Shown piece after piece: positions 8,213-15,082 of a stretch of 26,385 nucleotides of DNA (the stretch's first letter is position 1; every line of letters starts with the position of its first letter). The DNA lies in NCBI GenBank assembly GCA_045637425.1, contig JAZTZL010000004.1, positions 1 through 26,385 on the forward strand. The letters run 5' to 3'. This DNA comes from CAJGBR01 sp045637425 (GTDB lineage: Bacteria > Bacteroidota > Bacteroidia > Bacteroidales > Rikenellaceae). Under the pieces are notes generated by a model, which worked only from the letters and a program-made list of their open reading frames with translations, was not told where the DNA came from and did not search any database. The translations under genes were made by a program, and so were the position numbers.

Positions 8213-8659
8213 TCAGATTACCAGCCCTCCCACTATTTTAGTTCGATTTCTGACATTTTTCGTTCGGTCGTACTCGGGGTAGTCCTGTGGCGAAGTCTCA
8301 ACAATCGACACACACAGATTGAGCAGCGTAGATGCACGAGCAAGTGTTTCAGCTCGCAATCTGTCAGCTACGGCTAACGCGGCCTGAGCCGAGGCCGACT
8401 GCATAAGATTCAGATAACCCGAATGTTGCGTAATAATCAAATACTTAACATAATAAGCCAACGCAGGTTTAACATACAATTCGCACAATTCGCTGTGAGC
8501 ATCAGCCAGCAGCTGTTCATACAAACCATTCAGTACGGGTTTGATAAATTTGTATTGTGCCTCGGCAATGGCCGCCTGAGGCACCAACTCGGCACGCATC
8601 TGTTCCGAAGGAACGTATGCCATATTCACCACATCTTGTTTTGAGATAAGCAACTTCAT
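8213..8659 (-). CDS. Hypothetical helical protein downstream of portal (148 aa)
   Basis: The protein is 148 residues, mainly alpha-helical and Ala-rich, beginning MKLLISKQDVVNMAYVPSEQ. It contains YVKPALAYYVKYLIITQHSG and a C-terminal EYDRTKNVRNRTKIVGG. No signal peptide. It starts 3 bases after the portal stop. Position and size fit a head-tail connector or head-completion protein, as found right after the portal in many tailed phages. That is inference from context, since I see no diagnostic motif. Confidence 0.7.
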   Translation of the reverse strand: MKLLISKQDVVNMAYVPSEQMRAELVPQAAIAEAQYKFIKPVLNGLYEQLLADAHSELCELYVKPALAYYVKYLIITQHSGYLNLMQSASAQAALAVADRLRAETLARASTLLNLCVSIVETSPQDYPEYDRTKNVRNRTKIVGGLVI

Positions 8660-8662
8660 AGG

Positions 8663-9901
8663 CTATTGGTTTTTATATTTCAGTTGAGCCAAGAACAGGT
8701 TTTGGTCTGCATCTTCCGGATCGAATTCCAGTCCATCTGCACGTCTTGCTTCCCATACTTTTATGTAATCGGGTCTTGCGCTTGTAGGTGGGCGATTTAC
8801 GATTTCCAGTGACGAATCGTCACATTCGAGAATATCTCGTATTATTTTTCGTAACGGCTCGAGCAGTTCCTCTTGTTCGGCGAGGATTATGGTATTAAGT
8901 GCAACCTCATACTCCTGCAGAATTCTCTCAGCCGAGAAGCCGCTGGTGTAGTCCAATCCGCTCAGCGTTCTGAACCACGAGTGAGCCACCACAATGTCGC
9001 TTGTAGCCTGCTGATGCAGTTTCAGCCAATCAGCCTCGTTGTTTGAGTTCATCGGGATAAACTGCGAGTGGTCGTTCGAGGCATCATTCTTCACCATAAA
9101 CATCACCTGACCGGGTTTGCCTGCGAATTTTTGTTCGGCAGTCTTAATCAGTTCCTGCGCTTGTTCTTCGTTATCGAGATCCGCAGCCAGCACCATAACT
9201 CCCGATGGCTGGAACGAATTATCCAAACGACTGATATTCCAACGATCTGTTTTGTAAGCTATTGCCGACACATTCATACCTGCGATATAAGGTGGCACTC
9301 CATAGTTTTCGAACATCGGTTCGTAGTCTTTATAGTGAATCATCGAGCGCAGTGTTCCATCAGCAGCCTTTTCAAAATTCGGGAACAGAGCTACACGTTT
9401 GACATCGTTCCAATTCAGCGCAGCCCAATTATGATGCAGCAAAATGTGTCGATTATCTTTGCACAATCTACACTTCGAGGCATCGTGGTGATAGAGTGCG
9501 AGGAACGAATGTTCTGCATCAGTTATCACCTCAACGAAAGCGTTACCGAAAAGACACTTGTCGAACGCCACTTTGTTAAGCAGTTGTCTGAGTGTTTCGC
9601 CCGAGCCGTTAGGCATTTTGACAAGTTCTGCAAGCCTGTCCAAATCGGCATCAAATACGAATCCCTTGCCCGAGATGTAGTCGGCTTTGTCGTTCAGTAT
9701 TCGTCTGTGCGTAGCCGAACGTCGAGCCATCTGCGCCAGACCGACGGGGAATAGGTTATCGCTACCCCAGCTCCAGAATCTGTTATCTTGATTTTTGGGT
9801 TTTATATCCACGTCAAACAGCGATTCACGATTTCCCGTGATGAATGTTTTTGTAGATTTTGCTTTCAACGGCACCACCGTTATATTTTCATTTTGAATCA
9901 T
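8663..9901 (-). CDS. Phage portal protein (PBSX/HK97-like)
   Basis: Portal proteins form the dodecameric ring at one vertex of a tailed-phage capsid, through which DNA enters. This one has 412 residues, the size of PBSX-type portals. Features: WSWGSDNLFPVGLAQMARRS near the start, then RILNDKADYISGKGF, a wing part with KCLFGNAFVEVI, and GVPPYIAGMNVSAIAYKTDR. The stem/crown helix region includes SGLDYTSGFSAERILQEYEV and ILAEQEELLEPLRKII. It follows the 168-aa gene after a 53-base gap containing a hairpin and is followed within 3 bases by the 148-aa gene. The frame is complete. Identification by overall pattern, fairly sure. Confidence 0.8.
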   Translation of the reverse strand: MIQNENITVVPLKAKSTKTFITGNRESLFDVDIKPKNQDNRFWSWGSDNLFPVGLAQMARRSATHRRILNDKADYISGKGFVFDADLDRLAELVKMPNGSGETLRQLLNKVAFDKCLFGNAFVEVITDAEHSFLALYHHDASKCRLCKDNRHILLHHNWAALNWNDVKRVALFPNFEKAADGTLRSMIHYKDYEPMFENYGVPPYIAGMNVSAIAYKTDRWNISRLDNSFQPSGVMVLAADLDNEEQAQELIKTAEQKFAGKPGQVMFMVKNDASNDHSQFIPMNSNNEADWLKLHQQATSDIVVAHSWFRTLSGLDYTSGFSAERILQEYEVALNTIILAEQEELLEPLRKIIRDILECDDSSLEIVNRPPTSARPDYIKVWEARRADGLEFDPEDADQNLFLAQLKYKNQ

Positions 9902-9916
9902 AACAATATTGATTTA

Positions 9917-9946
9917 GAAGCGGAGTGCTATTACACACTCCACTTC
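9917..9946 (-). other. Intercistronic RNA hairpin upstream of the portal gene
   Basis: In minus-strand RNA, GAAGUGGAGUG pairs with CACUCCGCUUC over an 8-base loop, 11 pairs with one U-G wobble that exists only in this strand's transcript. No U tract follows. It may act as a processing or partial attenuation site between the capsid part and the portal part of the operon. Confidence 0.5.
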
Positions 9947-9954
9947 ACAAATGT

Positions 9955-10461
9955 TTAGAATAAAGCGTTTACTACTCGGGCAGGGGCGGTATCGTTCCAA
10001 GATATTTTGAACGATTCGCACAATGAAGCCTTTACTTCCGAGTTGCCCGCGGAGATTACGGCACTTGTTAAAGTCATCGGCACCCGACATTTTGATTTTA
10101 CCGAATATCCCAATAACAATTTGGTTTTGTTGTTGAGTTCGACCACCACCAGCGCACCAGATCTGAGTGCGAGTTTCAGTCTGTCGGCGCAAGACTTTTG
10201 CGAACCGCCGGCTAATCTGACCGATATTTCCAGAGTCATTGTCCAGACATTTGGATTATCTTCCGCAACAGATTGCGTAAATCGAGCAGCATTTTCTTTA
10301 GGAAAAATCACCGACCAATTTTGGTTTTGGTTTAGTATTATTTCCGATATGCAGTCGCAGCTATGGTCATAGTAAACAGCATTTACATTTTCGGTTCTCA
10401 CGAAGGCGACTCTGCGGACGCCGCCGACAATCGTATCGCCCGAATGAGCCCTCCCTGACAT
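9955..10461 (-). CDS. Hypothetical protein between capsid and portal genes (168 aa)
   Basis: No family recognised. The frame starts at ATG 10459-10461, 2 bases after the capsid stop. The 168 residues look rich in beta strands: WTMTLEISVRLAGGSQKSCA, ALVVVELNNKTKLLLGYSVK, and MTLTSAVISAGNSEVKASLC. There is no signal peptide or membrane span. The position between capsid and portal, and the beta-rich look, would fit a capsid decoration, neck or tail-completion protein, but nothing proves this. Four cysteines are spread along it. Confidence 0.7.
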   Translation of the reverse strand: MSGRAHSGDTIVGGVRRVAFVRTENVNAVYYDHSCDCISEIILNQNQNWSVIFPKENAARFTQSVAEDNPNVWTMTLEISVRLAGGSQKSCADRLKLALRSGALVVVELNNKTKLLLGYSVKSKCRVPMTLTSAVISAGNSEVKASLCESFKISWNDTAPARVVNALF

Positions 10462-10463
10462 TA

Positions 10464-11459
10464 CTAATCGTTAATAAAAGATTCAGGAACAGCCACCACG
10501 ATGAGTTCAGGCAGCAGATAATCACAACCGGCCATAAATACGGCACGTTGTCTATTTTCGATTTCATCTGGGTTATACCACATTCTGACCTCCATACCCG
10601 GGAAGTCAGTAGTATTCACAGCCAACGCCAAGTTACGACGGTCGGTCAGGATAGCGAACGACTGCGGCATATCCGGGCATTGGTTCAGGTAGCCTGTAAT
10701 TTGGACATCAACCACAGGAATGCCTCTGAACATCAATGCACTGCGACCCTCTTGTCGAGCAATATACGCAGCCTCTACGGTTGAGTCGTCGAGCGATTCT
10801 TCATAGTTTGCATAGACATCAGATGTAACCAACAGCACCAACTGGCCTTGATTTTTAGAATCTTTCAACACTTCGGGAGCATTTTCCCAGAGTGCCTTGA
10901 AGGCGGTCATAGCGCTACCTGCTGCGGTTTGGCTACCGAGAGTCAGAGCTTTGATTTCGTTCTGTTGGTCTCCGACATCTGCCAAGATATTTTTGAGGAA
11001 ACCGTCGAATGTGTTCATAGCCGATGAACGGGTTGTATCACCGACCCACATCGTAGCACGAATAGCCTCCATAATCGACTCTTTGAAGAGCGTAGTTTCG
11101 GCCTCTTCAAGCGAACTACCACTCATATCTTCGAGGTTGACTCCGTCTGCAGCCACGATATTCTCGTAGATCATCGAGAAGTAATCCTCAGCCGAGTAGC
11201 CCAATTCGGCCTTGACTTTGTGGAGGTTGATAGTTTTTTGGAATTTTTCGGCTGGGTCTGCACCGTGCCAGCCTTTAGCATAACGCTTAAGGATATCCGC
11301 CGAGCGGCTCCAGAACTGCAGCGTAGTGGGTACGGGCATATTGTACAACACACGGATACCGAGGTTTTCGGCACTTGGGCCTGTGAGCATCGGTCTGAAG
11401 AAAACAGTGTCGAGCTCGTGGCCGACATACGACTTAGGATTTTCGATAATTTTAGACAT
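10464..11459 (-). CDS. Major capsid protein, HK97-fold-like
   Basis: The 331-residue protein has the layout of an HK97-fold capsid subunit. The C-terminal half contains VLLVTSDVYANYEESLDD, then EGRSALMFRGIPVVDVQITG and DMPQSFAILTDRRNLALAVN. It ends with a strand-rich domain, GMEVRMWYNPDEIENRQRAV. The run 'test/measure motif, F-G-I-P-V-V, then L-T-D-R-N-L' is common in tailed-phage coat proteins and is my main reason for the call. The N-terminal part (residues about 60-130) is helical, like the E-loop/spine-helix region. No encapsulin-type cargo neighbour is present, and no maturation protease is encoded nearby. Confidence 0.75.
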   Translation of the reverse strand: MSKIIENPKSYVGHELDTVFFRPMLTGPSAENLGIRVLYNMPVPTTLQFWSRSADILKRYAKGWHGADPAEKFQKTINLHKVKAELGYSAEDYFSMIYENIVAADGVNLEDMSGSSLEEAETTLFKESIMEAIRATMWVGDTTRSSAMNTFDGFLKNILADVGDQQNEIKALTLGSQTAAGSAMTAFKALWENAPEVLKDSKNQGQLVLLVTSDVYANYEESLDDSTVEAAYIARQEGRSALMFRGIPVVDVQITGYLNQCPDMPQSFAILTDRRNLALAVNTTDFPGMEVRMWYNPDEIENRQRAVFMAGCDYLLPELIVVAVPESFIND

Positions 11460-11537
11460 TTTTTTAGAGTTTAATAGGATAAAATAATTGATTGTTTTTC
11501 AGCAGTTTTGACCACCAACTGCCGAGTAAAGGATATT

Positions 11538-11849
11538 TTACGAACGTTCACGTATAGCCCACATATCGTCCATATAAGCGCGACGGTTCATTGTTTTGTT
11601 CCATTCGGCATCGACGAGAGGGTCCTCTTTGTGTTTTGTAACGGTCTGCAGCGCGGTGAGTTTTGAATTTTTAGCCTCGAGCGCTTTGACCTGATTTTTT
11701 AGTTTTTCGACTTCGGCATCATCATCGGATTTATGATTTAGAGTATTTACCGAGTGATAATCCTTGATTGGATCTTGCAGTTCATTTGGGAGCGGATTAT
11801 TTGCACCGATCATACTTCGCAAGGAGTTCCAGGCATTTTTGAGATTCAT
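11538..11849 (-). CDS. Short coiled-coil protein, possible scaffold (103 aa)
   Basis: First gene of the operon. It encodes 103 residues, MNLKNAWNSLRSMIGANNPL at the start. A charged helix at about 45-70 (DDDAEVEKLKNQVKALEAKN) has a leucine heptad pattern and should form a coiled coil. The end, NRRAYMDDMWAIRERS, is basic and aromatic. Small helical proteins directly upstream of the coat gene are often scaffolding or capsid-assembly proteins, so I suggest that role, as inference only. A 78-base gap containing a short hairpin (11502-11522) separates it from the capsid gene. Confidence 0.65.
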   Translation of the reverse strand: MNLKNAWNSLRSMIGANNPLPNELQDPIKDYHSVNTLNHKSDDDAEVEKLKNQVKALEAKNSKLTALQTVTKHKEDPLVDAEWNKTMNRRAYMDDMWAIRERS

Positions 11850-11875
11850 AATTAAATTGGATTTAGATTACGGCA

Positions 11876-11913
11876 CGAAAGTATTATGCAGTATCTGGAA
11901 ATTTATTCTCCAA
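11876..11913 (-). promoter_or_regulatory. Possible promoter of the capsid-portal operon
   Basis: Minus-strand TACTTTCG (11876-11883) is one base off the -7 consensus. The nearest TTG is 27 bp upstream, longer than normal. This 144-base gap between the first gene and the tRNA must carry the start signal if the operon is independent. Weak match. Confidence 0.3.
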
Positions 11914-11948
11914 AAGTTTATTTCAGAATCTGCTACGATATGGTTTGG

Positions 11949-11986
11949 AATAAAAAGAGAAAGGTCTGCCGGTATAGAGGCAGACC
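11949..11986 (-). terminator. Terminator after tRNA-Thr
   Basis: GGTCTGCC (11963-11970) and GGCAGACC (11979-11986) form a perfect 8-bp stem. On the minus strand it is followed by TTTCTCTTTTT. It begins 8 bases past the tRNA 3' end and shields the phage-like operon from tRNA transcription. Confidence 0.8.
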
Positions 11987-11993
11987 CTGAGAG

Positions 11994-12066
11994 AGCCACA
12001 ATCCAGGATCGAACTGGAGACCTACGCGTTACGAATGCGTTGCTCTACCGACTGAGCTATTGTGGC
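11994..12066 (-). tRNA. tRNA-Thr (anticodon CGU)
   Basis: A 73-base cloverleaf can be drawn. The acceptor stem is GCCACAA/TTGTGGC. The D arm has GCTC/GAGC. The anticodon loop is TTCGTAA with anticodon CGT, reading ACG threonine codons. The T arm is TCCAG-TTCGATC-CTGGA. The discriminator is T and CCA is not encoded. The anticodon stem ends with an A31-C39 mismatch in place of the usual A-U. Its 3' end faces the capsid-portal operon. Confidence 0.95.
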
Positions 12067-12079
12067 TTGAATTCGGCCA

Positions 12080-12087
12080 CAAAAGTA
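12080..12087 (-). promoter_or_regulatory. Predicted tRNA-Thr promoter (-7 element)
   Basis: Minus-strand TACTTTTG lies 13 bases upstream of the tRNA 5' end, the right place for a start close to the mature end. A well-spaced TTG is not seen. Confidence 0.5.
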
Positions 12088-12144
12088 ACAAATTTTTCAA
12101 TAATCCGCACACACAAATTGCAAATACTTTTTTTTCACATCTTT

Positions 12145-12175
12145 TTGCTTTTCATTAAAATAATTGCTAACTTGC
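12145..12175 (+). promoter_or_regulatory. Predicted promoter of secreted pair 1
   Basis: TTG (12145-12147), 20 bp, then TAACTTGC (12168-12175), 41 bases before the start at 12217. Same spacing as upstream of the other secreted-pair genes in the window. Confidence 0.6.
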
Positions 12176-12216
12176 AGTCGTGAAATAGTTCACAAATAAC
12201 CAAAACTATTAAAGTT

Positions 12217-12612
12217 ATGTTCAAGAAAATTACCAAAATGGCATTAGTTTGCCTCGCAATGTTGTGTATGTCTTCAGTACAATCACCAATTTTAACAAGA
12301 CCAACCGTAAGAATTGACTTCTTTGATGGTCTAACAATGGACGTGTTTGTTGGACAACCATTTAGGTTTGACATTGTTTATAGAAACACAGATATGCTTT
12401 TTATCCAAGCTGACAATGAGTATCAACTTACACGATTAGATATACCTGAGAACACTCGAAATGAGCCAGCAGAAAGTAGATTTGAACATTTCATAACTAT
12501 AAACGAATATAGTACTGTCAGAAGATACGACGTAATGGCTCAAAGTGAAGATGGCGCGATAGATATGACCTCTATATCATTTATGACTCCTGATCCGATT
12601 CCCACCAACTAA
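12217..12612 (+). CDS. Secreted protein, A member of pair 1 (131 aa)
   Basis: Function unknown. A basic start and hydrophobic stretch (MFKKITKMALVCLAMLCMSS) form a signal peptide, so it is exported. The mature part of about 105 residues is predicted as one Ig-like beta sandwich: TVRIDFFDGLTMDVFVGQPF, RFDIVYRNTDMLFIQADNEY, and a final strand around SISFMTPD. It resembles the A gene at 19519-19866 in layout (VDEEFTFTIFYQWTERIVIS aligned with VGQPFRFDIVYRNTDMLFIQ). The stop is 11 bases before the B gene, so the pair is probably cotranscribed. AT-rich compared with the metabolic genes on either side. Confidence 0.75.
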   Translation: MFKKITKMALVCLAMLCMSSVQSPILTRPTVRIDFFDGLTMDVFVGQPFRFDIVYRNTDMLFIQADNEYQLTRLDIPENTRNEPAESRFEHFITINEYSTVRRYDVMAQSEDGAIDMTSISFMTPDPIPTN

Positions 12613-12623
12613 ATAATAAGACT

Positions 12624-13694
12624 ATGAACACAAAACTTTTTCGAAACATATTGTGTTTATTTATTCTATTCAACACATATCCATGCTCCTCACAAGTCAT
12701 TCACGGAAAGGGTTATACAATGGGTCCCGTTATTCCTCCCGCAGATGAGATTGTTAAAAGGGAGATTAAATATGCCAATAATAAACTTATAAATCATAAG
12801 AGGAATGGTATATTAGATGGCGTTAAGAGAGTCTCAATTGAGCATACGATGATGATGAAAGGAGATTCTTCAAGAATTATAGTCAATTACAATAACTTCG
12901 ATTCACATCAATTAGTAGAACGTGTTGTTATTGAGGGCGTTGATGAAACAACGCCCGAAGATATCAAAAACGGGATATTTGTTGTTACTGTAAAACCAGA
13001 AAAGACAACATTGTATAGAATAAGTGCTTACGCCAAAGACTCTAACGGAGAATTGAAATGCTACAAGGAGAATAGGAGAATCGTTGTATTTGAGGACAGC
13101 AAAGCCTATAAGAAAGCATTGAGAGAAACATACGCCCGAAATCGTGAGTATAGAAATAGATACTTGGACAAGTATTCAAATGGAGTTCCAGGAGATAGTG
13201 TTGTTGAAGTAAATGTTCATAATCCGTATAAAAATGGAGTACCCACGACTGAAGAAATTCTTAAAGCGAGGACTCGTATTTTTGACAACTTGACTTATAG
13301 CTCACAACTTTCGGCATTTGTAGAACACGACATTATTAAGAAAGGAGATTCGACACGCATTAAATATGTATTTAACAATAAGATAGTTCAAGGCATTATT
13401 ATCGAGAACGTAGGCAGAACTACTCCTGCAGATATTAGAAATGGAGAGTTTGTGGTAACCGTTAAACCTAAAAAGACTACGTTATACAGAGTAACTCTCA
13501 TTCGTAAGTTTGCAGATAATACAATTAGAGAGACTCGTGGATTGACCAATCATCGTGTGATTGTAATTGATTCTGAGAATAAGAAAAAATATGATGACAT
13601 TCTATTACAAGCAGATATGTACCGACGTTCTGGTGGAGGACAAAGGCTCAGTGATTTTTTAGACAAACTTGCCGACGGAGTACCTGCAAGGTAA
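12624..13694 (+). CDS. Secreted two-repeat beta-sandwich protein, B member of pair 1 (356 aa)
   Basis: Unknown function. The signal peptide runs to about residue 24 (LFNTYPCSSQ), with likely cleavage before or after Gln; the Cys is preceded by Pro, so a lipoprotein is unlikely. Two homologous units follow. Unit 1 (about 70-155) has KGDSSRIIVNYN, then TTPEDIKNGIFVVTVKPEKT and LYRISAY. Unit 2 (about 231-316) has KGDSTRIKYVFN, then TTPADIRNGEFVVTVKPKKT and LYRVTLI. Each unit is followed by a helical tail ending LDKYSNGVPG or LDKLADGVPA. The B protein at 19853-20443 has one such unit. The repeated motif pattern fits Ig-like domains. Ends in a strong terminator. Confidence 0.8.
   Translation: MNTKLFRNILCLFILFNTYPCSSQVIHGKGYTMGPVIPPADEIVKREIKYANNKLINHKRNGILDGVKRVSIEHTMMMKGDSSRIIVNYNNFDSHQLVERVVIEGVDETTPEDIKNGIFVVTVKPEKTTLYRISAYAKDSNGELKCYKENRRIVVFEDSKAYKKALRETYARNREYRNRYLDKYSNGVPGDSVVEVNVHNPYKNGVPTTEEILKARTRIFDNLTYSSQLSAFVEHDIIKKGDSTRIKYVFNNKIVQGIIIENVGRTTPADIRNGEFVVTVKPKKTTLYRVTLIRKFADNTIRETRGLTNHRVIVIDSENKKKYDDILLQADMYRRSGGGQRLSDFLDKLADGVPAR
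12831..13088 (+). repeat. Internal coding repeat, unit 1
   Basis: Encodes residues about 70-155 of the pair-1 B protein and aligns with the unit at 13314-13571. Conserved anchors are KGDS-R, TTP-DI-NG-FVVTVKP-KTTLYR and a final IVV/VIV strand. The DNA has diverged, so the duplication is not recent. Confidence 0.75.
13314..13571 (+). repeat. Internal coding repeat, unit 2
   Basis: Encodes residues about 231-316; second copy of the unit at 12831-13088, carrying the same anchors in the same order. Likely a second Ig-like domain. Confidence 0.75.
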
Positions 13695-13713
13695 TCAACG
13701 CATATCAAAACGA

Positions 13714-13745
13714 ACGGGCGCGAAGATGATTCGCGCCCGTTTTTT
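13714..13745. terminator. Bidirectional terminator between convergent genes
   Basis: A perfect 11-bp stem, ACGGGCGCGAA and TTCGCGCCCGT, with a 5-base loop and a T run on the plus strand. It ends secreted pair 1 on the plus strand. It also lies just past the CoA-transferase stop on the minus strand. Confidence 0.85.
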
Positions 13746-13763
13746 GGTAGTATATCTGAATGA

Positions 13764-15071
13764 TTATTTCATTTTGATATAGGTGTAGTGGCTACCGTAT
13801 CTTTCGTAAGCAGCTTTTTCGAGTGCTTCGCGGTGATCGGGGTGAGCTACCGAGATGATAGCCTTAGCACGTTCTTGGAGCGACTTACCATAGAGGTCAA
13901 CAGCACCATATTCAGTTACGAAGTAGTGCATATGAGATCTTGTAGTAACGACGCCAGCACCTTCAGTCAGACAGTCAGCGATTTTGCTCACGCCTTTGTT
14001 TGTAACAGACGGCATAGCGATGATAGCCTTACCGCCTTCCGAGCGAGATGCGCCGTAGATGAAGTCTACCTGACCGCCGACACCTGAGTAGAACTTGCGA
14101 CCGAGTGAGTCTGCACACACCTGACCTGTAAGGTCAACCTGCAACGCAGAGTTGATAGCTGTAACTTTCGGGTTTTGAGCGATGATAAATGGGTCGTTAG
14201 TATAACCTACGTCCATCATCAATACACCTGGGTTGTCATTGATGAAGTCGTAAACACGTTGCGAACCCATCAAGAAAGTAGAAACGATTTTACCTCTATC
14301 GATACGTTTGTTTTTACCGTTTACTACGCCGCTTTCCACCAGAGGCAACACGCCGTCAGCGAACATTTCAGTGTGGATACCGAGGTTTTTGTGGTTACCG
14401 AGTTGAGCCAACACAGCGTTCGGAATAGCACCGATACCCATTTGCAGACAAGCTCCGTCTTCGATAAGTTCAGCACAATATTTACCGATAGCTTGTTCGA
14501 TTTCGTTAGGTGTAGTGAAGTGAGCTTCTTCCAGTGGGGTATCATCTTCGCAGAAGAGGTCGATATCTTCGATTTTGATCATTGCATCACCGAAAGATCT
14601 CGGCACGTTTGGATTGACAACTGCGATTACGGTGCGAGCACACTCAACAGCAGCGAGCGTAGCATCAACCGAAGTACCCAAAGAAACATATCCGTGTTGG
14701 TCTGGCTTAGACACTTGAATCATAGCCACATCGCAAGGCAATACGCCCGAACGATAAAGTTTTTGAGTTTCGCTCAAGAAGATGGGAATGTAGTCAGCCG
14801 CACCTGATTGAGTTACTTTTCTTACGTTACCACCCACGAAGAATGAGTCGAGTTGGAAGATACCTTCCAATTCCGGGTCAGCATACGGAGCCGGACCTTC
14901 AGTGTGAAGGTGGTGAATGTGTACGTTTTTGAATTCACCGCGTCTACCTCTTTCAACCATAGCTTTGATCAAGGTTTGCGGAGCACTTGCCACACTGCTC
15001 AGGTGAATATGGTCACCCGATTTTATAGCTTTAACTGCCTCTTCAGGCGAGATGTATGTAATAGTTTTCAT
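13764..15071 (-). CDS. Acetyl-CoA hydrolase / 4-hydroxybutyrate CoA-transferase family protein
   Basis: Family I CoA-transferase of 435 residues, acting on short-chain acyl-CoAs in the cytoplasm. Signs of the family: LQMGIGAIPNAVLAQLGNHK followed by LGIHTEMFADGVLPLVESG, where the Glu of HTEMFADG is the expected catalytic residue forming the CoA thioester. Later comes GVGGQVDFIYGASRSEGGKA and the terminal VTEYGAVDLYGKSLQERAKA. It is the third gene of an operon with korA and korB, 11 bases after korB. Substrates cannot be told from sequence: 4-hydroxybutyrate, succinate, butyrate or propionate with acetate are all possible. The korAB context suggests it moves CoA from the acyl-CoA made there. 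Confidence 0.88.
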   Translation of the reverse strand: MKTITYISPEEAVKAIKSGDHIHLSSVASAPQTLIKAMVERGRRGEFKNVHIHHLHTEGPAPYADPELEGIFQLDSFFVGGNVRKVTQSGAADYIPIFLSETQKLYRSGVLPCDVAMIQVSKPDQHGYVSLGTSVDATLAAVECARTVIAVVNPNVPRSFGDAMIKIEDIDLFCEDDTPLEEAHFTTPNEIEQAIGKYCAELIEDGACLQMGIGAIPNAVLAQLGNHKNLGIHTEMFADGVLPLVESGVVNGKNKRIDRGKIVSTFLMGSQRVYDFINDNPGVLMMDVGYTNDPFIIAQNPKVTAINSALQVDLTGQVCADSLGRKFYSGVGGQVDFIYGASRSEGGKAIIAMPSVTNKGVSKIADCLTEGAGVVTTRSHMHYFVTEYGAVDLYGKSLQERAKAIISVAHPDHREALEKAAYERYGSHYTYIKMK

Positions 15072-15082
15072 CTATTTAATAT

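Larger units (their letters stand above)
7843..11849 (-). mobile_element. Stripped-down phage-like capsid/portal operon next to tRNA-Thr
   Basis: Six consecutive minus-strand genes: a 103-aa helical protein, a capsid protein, a 168-aa unknown, a portal, a 148-aa helical protein and a 122-aa membrane coiled-coil protein. Most spacings are 1-3 bases. All frames are intact. The unit is bounded by a terminator on the left and by a tRNA gene with its own terminator on the right. There is no terminase, head protease, tail, integrase or lysis gene, and both flanks are fully visible, so the absence is real here. It could be a decayed prophage, a satellite element or a domesticated capsid; the intact frames argue against simple decay. 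Confidence 0.65.

Noticed and set aside
9914..10192. 92-codon minus-strand frame between capsid and portal genes
   Set aside because: It overlaps the 168-aa gene in another frame; the 168-aa frame fits the operon spacing better.
10464..11459. Encapsulin nanocompartment shell
   Set aside because: The coat protein is followed by a portal gene and no cargo enzyme such as a peroxidase or ferritin-like protein is nearby, so a phage-type head is the better reading.
12624..13694. Lipoprotein signal at Cys21 of the pair-1 B protein
   Set aside because: The residues before the Cys are T-Y-P, which does not fit a lipobox; cleavage near SSQ by signal peptidase I is more likely.
14175..14807. Long plus-strand open frame opposite the CoA-transferase
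   Set aside because: Antisense shadow of a well-supported gene; no promoter or recognisable protein.
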